Assembly (NCBI RefSeq): GCF_900091845.1
Contig: NZ_FMCI01000272.1
Coordinates: 1-33,897, forward strand
Direction of reading: 5' to 3'
DNA from: Streptomyces sp. SolWspMP-5a-2
GTDB taxonomy: Bacteria > Actinomycetota > Actinomycetes > Streptomycetales > Streptomycetaceae
Length of the DNA: 33,897 nt
Shown here: positions 7,818-17,502 of the stretch, piece by piece
How positions within the stretch are numbered: position 1 is the first letter of the stretch
How the letters are laid out: each line of letters begins with the position of its first letter
The notes under the pieces: generated by a model
Databases searched by the model: none
Seen by the model: the letters and a program-made list of their open reading frames with translations, nothing else
What the model was told of the DNA's origin: nothing
Program-made: the position numbers and the translations under genes

Positions 7818-7855
7818 CGGCCCGCCGGACCCGGGAGGGTCTGCGCGGGCCGTTT
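7818..7855 (+). terminator. Terminator after the DUF151 gene
   Basis: CGGCCCGC (7818-7825) pairs with GCGGGCCG (7845-7852). A nested GACCC/GGGTC pair sits inside, and TTT follows. It begins 11 bases after the stop codon and separates the DUF151 gene from the second MerR gene, which has its own promoter. Confidence 0.7.
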
Positions 7856-7975
7856 CCGGTTCGCGGGCGGTGCGGGGAACGGCTCTCGCCGCGGCGCGGG
7901 AGTGCGTCCTGCCGCCCGTTCCGTGCGCATTCGGCTAGCCTTTCCCCGCGGTTGGTACGGGAAACCACTCCTTGG

Positions 7976-8001
7976 GTGATTATCACTCGGCGTGCCGAGT
8001 G
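7976..8001. promoter_or_regulatory. Two overlapping palindromes upstream of the second merR promoter
   Basis: GTGAT-T-ATCAC (7976-7986) and CACTCGG-CGTG-CCGAGTG (7984-8001) are both perfect inverted repeats that share three bases. They end 10 bases before the -35 element. The position suits an activator site or an upstream autoregulatory operator. The binding protein is unknown. Confidence 0.5.
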
Positions 8002-8010
8002 TGGCGATCG

Positions 8011-8039
8011 TTGACGCACCCCTGGTGACTGCCTACCGT
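8011..8039 (+). promoter_or_regulatory. Vegetative promoter of the second merR gene
   Basis: TTGACG (8011-8016) and TACCGT (8034-8039) are separated by 17 bases, a close match to the HrdB consensus. Transcription would start near 8046. A ribosome binding site (GGACGGAGG) follows before GTG at 8070. Confidence 0.7.
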
Positions 8040-8069
8040 CGAGAAGGCAGGTCAAGGACGGAGGTCGGC

Positions 8070-8714
8070 GTGAGAAGCAGCGGCGACGGCACGGCTGGGG
8101 GCGCCCCCGGACGCAGTCCGGGGCAGAGCGGTCCGTACCCGCTTCACAGCAGCACGGCCGACCACGCCCCGAGGCGTCCGGCGGCCGTGTCCGGCGGCGG
8201 AGGGGCGGCGCCCATGGCGTCCGAGGAGATCGGCTACCGCGGCCCGACGGCCTGCGCGGCGGCCGGCATCACCTATCGGCAACTGGACTACTGGGCCCGC
8301 ACCGGGCTCGTCGAACCGAGTGTGCGGCCTGCCTACGGGTCGGGGACGCAGCGGCTGTACAGCTTCCGGGACGTCGTGGTCCTGAAGATCGTCAAACGGT
8401 TCCTCGACACGGGGGTCTCCCTCCAGAACATCAGGGCCGCGGTCGCCCATCTGCGCGAGCGCGGCTTCAGTGATCTGGAGCGCATGACGCTGATGAGCGA
8501 CGGCGCCACGGTCTACGAGTGCACCTCGCCCGACGAGGTGCACGCGCTGCTCCAGGGCGGCCAGGGGGTCTTCGGGATCGCCGTCGGCGTGGTGTGGCGG
8601 GACGTGGAGAACGCGCTCTCGCAGCTGCACGGCGAGCGGATCGACACCGGGGAGACGCTGGTCGGGACCAACCCGGCCGACGAGCTGGCGCGGCGGCGCA
8701 ACAAGGCCGTCTGA
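8070..8714 (+). CDS. MerR-family transcriptional regulator, Rv1830/ResR-like
   Basis: This is a 214-residue regulator with a disordered, glycine/proline-rich N-terminal tail of about 50 residues, then a MerR helix-turn-helix with RQLDYWARTGLVEP and a conserved SFRDVVVLKIVKRFLDTGVSL stretch, and a C-terminal domain of unknown ligand. Position after DUF151 corresponds to Rv1830 (ResR/McdR) of M. tuberculosis, which I recall as linked to growth and division control; transfer of that function is inference. GTG at 8070 is chosen because GGACGGAGG lies just upstream and a promoter begins 59 bases before. ATG at 8215 would remove only the disordered tail. Confidence 0.87.
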   Translation: MRSSGDGTAGGAPGRSPGQSGPYPLHSSTADHAPRRPAAVSGGGGAAPMASEEIGYRGPTACAAAGITYRQLDYWARTGLVEPSVRPAYGSGTQRLYSFRDVVVLKIVKRFLDTGVSLQNIRAAVAHLRERGFSDLERMTLMSDGATVYECTSPDEVHALLQGGQGVFGIAVGVVWRDVENALSQLHGERIDTGETLVGTNPADELARRRNKAV

Positions 8715-8761
8715 GCCGTCACGGCGGGGCGTTGTCAGTGGCGTAGGGCAGCATCGGACCT

Positions 8762-10234
8762 GTGAGAAAAGCGCCCACGATCATGCATCTCGACATGGAT
8801 GCCTTCTACGCCTCGGCGGAGCAGGCGTCCAAGCCGAGCCTGCGCGGGAAGGCCGTGGTGGTGGGCGGTCTCGGGCCCCGTGGTGTGGTGGCCACCGCCT
8901 CCTACGAGGCGCGGGTCTTCGGGGTCAGGTCGGCGATGCCGATGGCGCAGGCGCGGCGGCTGGCGCCCAACGCGGCCTATCTGGTGCCGCGCTTCGCGCT
9001 GTACCGGTCGGTCAGCGAACAGGTGATGGGTCTCCTGCACGCCCTGTCGCCGCTTGTGGAGCCGCTCAGCCTGGACGAGGCGTTCGTGGATCTGGAGGCC
9101 GCGGGAGCCGCCTGGGACCGCGATTCCGCGCGCCGGGTGGGGGAGCGGCTGCGGGTCGAGATACGGGCCGTCACCGGGCTCACCGGGTCGGTGGGGCTCG
9201 CCGCGTCCAAGATGCTCGCGAAGATCGCCTCGGAGGAGGCCAAGCCCGACGGTCTGGTGATGGTCGAGCCGGGCACCGAGCGGGCCCTGCTCGGTCCGAT
9301 GCCGGTGCGGACGCTGCCGGGCGTCGGGCCTGCCACCGGCGACCATCTGCGGCGGGCCGGGATCACATCCGTCGACGAGCTGGCCGAGGCCGGTGAGGAC
9401 GAGCTGGTGCGGCTGCTGGGCAAGGCGCACGGGCACGGTCTGTACGCGATGGCGCTGGCCCTCGACGACCGGCCGGTGGTCGCGGAACGGGAGACGAAGT
9501 CGGTCTCGGTCGAGGACACCTACGACGTCGACATCCACGACCGGGTCCGGGTGGCCACCGAGGTGCGGCGGCTCGCCGACCGGTGCGTGGGGCGGCTGCG
9601 CGGGGCCGGTCTCTCGGGGCGGACCATCGTGCTCAAGGTGCGCCGCTACGACTTCTCGACGCTGACCCGCTCGGAGACGCTGCGGGGGCCCACCGACGAC
9701 CCCGCGGTGGTGCGGGAGGCGGCGGGACGGCTGCTGGACTCGGTGGACACCACGGGCGGCGTGCGGCTGCTGGGCGTCGGGGTCAGCGGGCTCGCCGACT
9801 ACACGCAGGAGGACCTGTTCGCGCAGGCCGCGGGGGAGCGGGCGGTGCTGGAGACGGAGGAGGAGCCCGAGGCGCCCGTGGCGCGGGAGGAACCGGCGCA
9901 GGAGCGGCGGTGGCCCTCCGGGCACGACGTGCGGCACTCGGTGTTCGGGCACGGGTGGGTGCAGGGGAGCGGCCTCGGCCGGGTCACCGTCCGGTTCGAG
10001 ACGCCGGGGTCGCCACCGGGGCGGGTGCGCACGTTCCGCACGGACGACCCGGAGCTGGAGCCCGCGGAGCCGCTGCCGCTGGTCTCCGCGGTGCCGCTGC
10101 CGCCGTCCGGGTCCAGGGACCCGGACGAGGGCGAGGATGAGGGCGACGCGGGAGGTCAGGCGTCCTCGGCGCCGGCGATCTTCCCGAAGTCCCGGTCGGG
10201 GAAGGAGGGCGGGGCCGCGCCGTCGAGTCCGTAG
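8762..10234 (+). CDS. dinB: DNA polymerase IV (Y family) with a C-terminal Tudor-like extension
   Basis: This is a 490-residue translesion polymerase. The catalytic acidic residues are D11 (HLDMDAFYAS) and D105-E106 (SLDEAF); the helix-hairpin-helix TLPGVGPATGDHL follows, then the little finger. A beta-clamp motif QEDLF lies at 349-353, where ordinary Pol IV proteins end. About 137 further residues follow. An acidic linker leads to a segment at about 387-440 beginning GHDVRHSVFGHGWV. It resembles the C-terminal Tudor-like domain of PcrA/UvrD helicases (VxHxxFGxGxV followed by VxVxF), which contacts RNA polymerase. The last 26 codons overlap the convergent PRC-barrel gene. Family and catalytic residues are certain; the Tudor assignment is by motif only. 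It is expected to bypass DNA lesions at some cost in fidelity. Confidence 0.92.
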   Translation: MRKAPTIMHLDMDAFYASAEQASKPSLRGKAVVVGGLGPRGVVATASYEARVFGVRSAMPMAQARRLAPNAAYLVPRFALYRSVSEQVMGLLHALSPLVEPLSLDEAFVDLEAAGAAWDRDSARRVGERLRVEIRAVTGLTGSVGLAASKMLAKIASEEAKPDGLVMVEPGTERALLGPMPVRTLPGVGPATGDHLRRAGITSVDELAEAGEDELVRLLGKAHGHGLYAMALALDDRPVVAERETKSVSVEDTYDVDIHDRVRVATEVRRLADRCVGRLRGAGLSGRTIVLKVRRYDFSTLTRSETLRGPTDDPAVVREAAGRLLDSVDTTGGVRLLGVGVSGLADYTQEDLFAQAAGERAVLETEEEPEAPVAREEPAQERRWPSGHDVRHSVFGHGWVQGSGLGRVTVRFETPGSPPGRVRTFRTDDPELEPAEPLPLVSAVPLPPSGSRDPDEGEDEGDAGGQASSAPAIFPKSRSGKEGGAAPSSP

Positions 10235-10527
10235 TGGTGGTAGAGCTGCAGCTCCTGTTCGGGGGAGAGGTGGCGCCCGACGCCGAAGTCGGGGGCGTCC
10301 TTGATCAGGGAGCGGTCGAACGGGATGTGCAGGGTCCCCTCGACCAGTTTGCTGGGCTCCAGGGGCACGAAGGCGTCCCGGGAGAACAGACCGGTCCTTA
10401 TGGCCGCCCACTCCGGCACGCCGGTCGCGTCGTCGAGGTAGATCTCGTCGATGGTGCCGATCTTGGTGCCGTTGCGGTCGAACGCCTTGCGGCCGATCAG
10501 GTTGCGCGGATCGATGTCGGTCTGCAC
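10156..10527 (-). CDS. PRC-barrel domain protein
   Basis: This is a 123-residue cytoplasmic protein. A PRC-barrel beta domain (NLIGRKAFDRNGTKIGTIDEIYLDD ... GVPEWAAIRTGLFSRDAFVPL) occupies residues 1-75, and a helical tail holds the motif LSPEQELQLYHHYGL. The GTG start is chosen because GGAGG lies 7 bases upstream; an earlier ATG 27 bases before lacks a site. PRC-barrel proteins of this type are common in actinobacteria, and some have been linked to stress or RNA processing, but this one's role is unknown. It converges with and overlaps the 3' end of dinB by 79 bases, and it diverges from the glycine riboswitch leader of gcvP. Confidence 0.85.
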   Translation of the reverse strand: MQTDIDPRNLIGRKAFDRNGTKIGTIDEIYLDDATGVPEWAAIRTGLFSRDAFVPLEPSKLVEGTLHIPFDRSLIKDAPDFGVGRHLSPEQELQLYHHYGLDGAAPPSFPDRDFGKIAGAEDA

Positions 10528-10623
10528 GGGCCCACCTCCTGGTCGCAAACTCATCCGTAAGCACTACAAAAGAGTACATTTCGCTGTGCGGCCACTCGAA
10601 AAGGGGGTCTTGAAGGTCGCTGG

Positions 10624-10629
10624 TAGGCT
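10624..10629 (+). promoter_or_regulatory. Candidate -10 element of the gcvP leader
   Basis: TAGGCT fits the TAnnnT form of the vegetative -10 and would start transcription about 10 bases before the first aptamer. TTGAAG at 10610-10615 is too close (8 bases) to serve as its -35, so the -35 is not resolved. Confidence 0.4.
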
Positions 10630-10646
10630 GACAACGGCTGCTGACC

Positions 10647-10852
10647 CCGTGCGGGAGAGTCCTCCGGACACCACCGGAGGCGCCGAAGGAGCAAATCCTC
10701 CCCGGAATCTCTCAGGCCCACGTACCGCACGGACGAGGTCACTCTGGAAAGCAGAGCGGGTGCCCAGGCCCCCGTTCTCACCGACGGTGAAAGCCGGCAG
10801 CCCACGGGCCCGCCGGTGAAGCTCTCAGGTCGTGATGACAGAGGGGGAGGCC
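10647..10852 (+). ncRNA. Tandem glycine riboswitch in the gcvP leader
   Basis: Two glycine aptamers lie in tandem. The first is closed by a perfect 8-base stem (CCGTGCGG at 10647 with CCGCACGG ending at 10732) and contains the conserved GGGAGAG, GCCGAAGGAGCAA and AATCTCTCAGG blocks. The second contains CACCGACGGTGAAAGC, GAAGCTCTCAGG and GATGACAGAGGGGGA. A short linker joins them. Glycine binding normally turns on glycine cleavage genes, which fits gcvP 60 bases downstream. No T-rich terminator is visible between aptamer and start, so the switch probably works on translation initiation: the ribosome binding site AGGAGG (10899-10904) is followed directly by the self-complementary CCTCC. Confidence 0.93.
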
Positions 10853-10912
10853 GTCGGGGTATCCGCGCCGTGGTGCCCCTCGAAGGTCGCGTCAGACCAG
10901 GAGGCCTCCGCA

Positions 10913-13798
<2,886 letters not shown>

Positions 13799-13819
13799 CC
13801 CCCGCGACGACCGGTGAAC

Positions 13820-13854
13820 GGCAGGGGCCCCGCCGCCACGGCGGGGCCCCTGCC
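13820..13854. terminator. Bidirectional terminator between gcvP and modC
   Basis: A perfect 15-base inverted repeat (GGCAGGGGCCCCGCC at 13820-13834 and its complement at 13840-13854) with a 5-base loop lies 22 bases after the gcvP stop and before the convergent modC stop. It lacks a T-run but is very stable and can act for both strands. Confidence 0.8.
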
Positions 13855-13907
13855 GCTTCCGCTGCCCCGCCGCACCGCGGGCCCGGCCGGGTGCGCAGGG
13901 TGGCGTG

Positions 13908-15005
<1,098 letters not shown>

Positions 15006-15071
15006 GGGGTGGTCGTCCACGGTCGGTGTCGTCCCGTCGGTGGTCGGGAACGGGCGGGAGGGGCGCGGGAG

Positions 15072-15099
15072 GGGTCGGTGGGTCGGTGGGCGGTGCGGG
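15072..15099 (+). other. G-quadruplex-type G-run array in the modB-modC spacer
   Basis: Four GGG runs at 15072, 15080, 15088 and 15097 are separated by 5, 5 and 6 bases on the plus strand, the canonical G-quadruplex spacing. Similar runs continue to about 15145. The mod operon is read from the other strand, so its RNA here is C-rich; the quadruplex would form on the non-transcribed sense of the DNA template. Low-complexity drift in GC-rich DNA is an alternative. Confidence 0.45.
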
Positions 15100-15209
15100 T
15101 GCTTCGGGTGGTGCGGGTCGGCCGGGTGGTGCGGGTGGTGGCGGTGTCGTGGCTGTCGTTCGTGCCGGGCGTGGCGGTGGTGAGCCGCGGTCCGTGTCTC
15201 CGTCGGGGG

Positions 15210-16067
15210 TCAGGAGGCCGTCATCCAGCGGTCCCGCAGGCCCGCCAGTACCGCGATCGACACGGCCAGCAGCACCAGGCTGAGCGCGATCGCCGCCTCC
15301 GGGTTGCTCTGCATGGCCAGGTAGACGGAGAGCGGCATGGTCTGGGTGCGGCCGGGGAAGTTGCCGGCGAAGGTGATCGTGGCCCCGAACTCGCCCAGCG
15401 CCCGTGCCCAGGCCAGCACGGCGCCCGCGGCCACGCCCGGCGCGATCAGCGGCAGGGTGACCCGGCGGAACGCGGTGAAGCGGGACGCGCCCAGGGTGGT
15501 GGCCGCCTCCTCGTAGCGCGGGTCGGCGGCGCGCAGCGTGCCCTCCACGCTGATGACCAGGAACGGCATCGCCACGAACGCCTCGGCGACGACGACACCG
15601 GCCGTGGTGAAGGGCAGGGTGACGCCGAACCAGTCGTCGAGCCACTGGCCGACCACGCCGTTGCGGCCGAGCGCCAGCAGCAGCGCCACACCGCCGACCA
15701 CCGGCGGCAGCACCAGCGGCAGGGTGACCAGGGCGCGGACCAGGCCGCGTCCGGGGAAGTCGGTGCGGGCCAGCACCCAGGCGAGCGGGACCCCGAGCAC
15801 CAGGCTGACCAGGGTGGCGCAGGTCGCGCAGAGCAGCGAGAGCCGCAGCGCCTGCCACACCTCGGTGCTGGTGAGCTGGTCGGGCAGGGTGCTCCAGGGG
15901 GCGCGGACCACCAGCGCGAGCAGCGGCAGGAGCAGGAAGGCGAGACCGAGCAGCGCGGGCAGCAGCAGCGGGAGCGGGACGCCCCTGCGGGTGCCCGACC
16001 TGACGCGCCCGCGCCGCGGCCCGCCCCGGAGGGAGGCCGCGGCGGCGGGCTTGCCGGTCGCGGTCAC
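15210..16067 (-). CDS. modB: Molybdate ABC transporter permease
   Basis: This is a 285-residue inner-membrane permease with about six helices. The EAA loop EAATTLGASRFTAFRRVTLP, about two thirds along, contacts the ATPase. The GTG start at 16067 overlaps the stop of the binding-protein gene by four bases (GTGA), which decides the start; the longer open frame upstream lies inside modA. The N-terminus is arginine-rich before the first helix. ModB assignment rests on the family's PFTTAGVVVAEAFVAMPF-type core and on the ModA-like protein next to it. Confidence 0.9.
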   Translation of the reverse strand: MTATGKPAAAASLRGGPRRGRVRSGTRRGVPLPLLLPALLGLAFLLLPLLALVVRAPWSTLPDQLTSTEVWQALRLSLLCATCATLVSLVLGVPLAWVLARTDFPGRGLVRALVTLPLVLPPVVGGVALLLALGRNGVVGQWLDDWFGVTLPFTTAGVVVAEAFVAMPFLVISVEGTLRAADPRYEEAATTLGASRFTAFRRVTLPLIAPGVAAGAVLAWARALGEFGATITFAGNFPGRTQTMPLSVYLAMQSNPEAAIALSLVLLAVSIAVLAGLRDRWMTAS

Positions 16068-16888
16068 GGCTTGAGGAACCCGGCCGAGGTCAGCACCTTC
16101 TGGCCGTCGGCGGACCTGACCAGGGCGATGAACGCCTTGGCGGCGGCCGGGTTCGGCGCGTTCTTCACGAGGGTGATCGGATAGTCGTTGATGGCGCTGG
16201 AGGACTCGGGGAACTCCACGCCCTCGACCTTGTCGCCCGCGGCCTTCACGTCGGTCTTGTAGACGACGGCGGCGTCGGCCTCCTTGAGGACCACCTTGTT
16301 GAGGGCGGCCTTCACGTCCTGCTCGTAGGAGACCGGGGTCAGCTTGAGCTTGCTGGCCTCCAGGGTCTTCTGCGCGGCGGCGCCGCAGGGCACCGTCTTG
16401 TCGCACAGCACGACCTTGAGGCCGGGCCCGGTGAGGTCCTTCAGGGAGGTCACCTTGTCGGGGTTGCCCGGCAGGGTGGCGATCTCCAGCTGGTTGCGGA
16501 CGAAGGTCTCGGGGGTGCCCGCGGCGTCGCCCTTGTCGGTGACGATCGCCATCGTCTTGGGGCTGGCCGCGGCGAAGACGTCCGCGGGGGCGCCGCCGGT
16601 GATGTTCGCGGCGAGGGTGTCGCTGCCACCGAAGCTGAAGGTGACCTTGGTGCCCGGGTGCTCCTTCTCGAACTGCTTGCCCAGCGTCTCGAAGCTCCCC
16701 TGGAGGGAGGCGGCCGCGAACACGGTGACCGTGCCGGACAGCTTCGGGGAGGCGGACGCCGACGTGCCGGACGAGGTGTCCTTGTCCGAGTCGGAGGAGG
16801 AGCAGGCGCTCAGCGCGAGCAGCGCCGCGGCTCCTGCGCCGGCCACCTGAAGCGTGCGGCGGGTCCGGCGCGCGGAACGGGTCGTCAC
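16064..16888 (-). CDS. modA: Molybdate-binding lipoprotein
   Basis: This is a 274-residue extracytoplasmic solute-binding protein. A basic N-terminus, a hydrophobic segment and the lipobox L26-S-A-C29 mark it as a lipoprotein. The mature part has the ModA family features: VFAAASL near the start of the fold, FSFGGSDTLAANITGGAPADVFAAAS, and the C-terminal domain with DAAVVYKTDV. GTG at 16888 is chosen because AGAGGGAG lies about 8 bases upstream and the frame before it has no signal peptide. It is the first gene of modABC and lies behind a -10 TATGAT and an inverted repeat. Confidence 0.92.
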   Translation of the reverse strand: MTTRSARRTRRTLQVAGAGAAALLALSACSSSDSDKDTSSGTSASASPKLSGTVTVFAAASLQGSFETLGKQFEKEHPGTKVTFSFGGSDTLAANITGGAPADVFAAASPKTMAIVTDKGDAAGTPETFVRNQLEIATLPGNPDKVTSLKDLTGPGLKVVLCDKTVPCGAAAQKTLEASKLKLTPVSYEQDVKAALNKVVLKEADAAVVYKTDVKAAGDKVEGVEFPESSSAINDYPITLVKNAPNPAAAKAFIALVRSADGQKVLTSAGFLKP

Positions 16889-16960
16889 GGGTCCACTCCC
16901 TCTGTTTTCGTGTCGGGCTGACAGGGCGGGAGAGGCCCGCTGAGCCGCCCCCGTCCGCCG

Positions 16961-16966
16961 ATCATA
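16961..16966 (-). promoter_or_regulatory. -10 element of the modABC promoter
   Basis: On the minus strand this reads TATGAT, a near-perfect vegetative -10, about 73 bases before the modA start. The -35 at the expected distance (ACTTAT or CTTATG) is poor, which suggests dependence on a regulator. Confidence 0.55.
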
Positions 16967-17027
16967 CTGACGCACCAGCGAGCCATAAGTCTCCTGTCGC
17001 ATCGCATGAGCTGGCGTAATGCGTCAG
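16967..17027. promoter_or_regulatory. Large inverted repeat at the modABC promoter
   Basis: CTGACGCACCAGC (16967-16979) is matched by an inverted arm at 17010-17027 in which GCTGG and TGCGTCAG are split by five extra bases (CGTAA). The left arm abuts the -10 of modA, and the repeat spans the -35 region and beyond. It is a plausible operator for a dimeric regulator. A further perfect palindrome, GTACG-TT-CGTAC, lies at 17039-17050. Confidence 0.55.
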
Positions 17028-17071
17028 AGGGGTGGCATGTACGTTCGTACGGGAGGACGGCCGGGGGCCGG

Positions 17072-17467
17072 TCAGACGCGGTCGATGTGGACGTTCGTGG
17101 ACTTCACCCGCGCCGTCGCCTCCATGCCGACCTCGAGACCGAGTTCCTCCACCGCCTCGCGGGTGAGCAGGGAGACCAGCCGGTGCGGACCGGCCTGGAT
17201 CTCCACCTGGGCGGCGACGTCGCCGAGCTTGATGGCGGTGACGATGCCGGGGAAGGCGTTGCGCACCGAGGTGTACGGGGTCTCCTCCTCGGCGCCGCCC
17301 GCCTTGGCGAGTTCGACCGAGAACGCGGCGAGGTCGTGGCCCTCGATGAGGCGGCGCCCGCCCTCGTCGCGGTGGGTGGTCACCCGCCCGGCGTCGGCCC
17401 AGCGGCGCGCGGTGTCGGGACTCACGCCGAGCAGCCGCGCTGCCTGGCCGATGGTGTAGGACTGCAT
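17072..17467 (-). CDS. HTH-TOBE molybdopterin-binding-type protein, candidate molybdate regulator
   Basis: This is a 131-residue protein. Residues 1-45 are an excisionase/MerR-like helix-turn-helix (YTIGQAARLLGVSPDTARRW). Residues about 66-128 are a TOBE (Mop) domain that typically binds molybdate or tungstate (NAFPGIVTAIKLGDVAAQVEI ... STNVHIDRV). No MerR dimerisation helix is present. It lies just upstream of modABC on the same strand with a 183-base regulatory gap, so a ModE-like regulator or a molybdate storage/sensor role is inferred. ATG at 17467 has no Shine-Dalgarno, but a -10-like TATCGT ends seven bases before it, so the mRNA may be leaderless. Confidence 0.85.
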   Translation of the reverse strand: MQSYTIGQAARLLGVSPDTARRWADAGRVTTHRDEGGRRLIEGHDLAAFSVELAKAGGAEEETPYTSVRNAFPGIVTAIKLGDVAAQVEIQAGPHRLVSLLTREAVEELGLEVGMEATARVKSTNVHIDRV

Positions 17468-17480
17468 GGCGATCACGATA
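17468..17480 (-). promoter_or_regulatory. Candidate leaderless promoter of the HTH-TOBE gene
   Basis: On the minus strand TATCGT (17480-17475) is followed by seven bases and then ATG. No ribosome binding site is seen. A CTGACC hexamer about 20 bases further upstream is a weak -35. It would allow the regulator to be expressed apart from the transporter gene before it. Confidence 0.4.
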
Positions 17481-17502
17481 GAGCCGCCGCCGGGCGGCCG
17501 GG

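Noticed and set aside
10610..10615. TTGAAG as -35 for the gcvP leader
   Set aside because: Only 8 bases separate it from TAGGCT, too short for a promoter.
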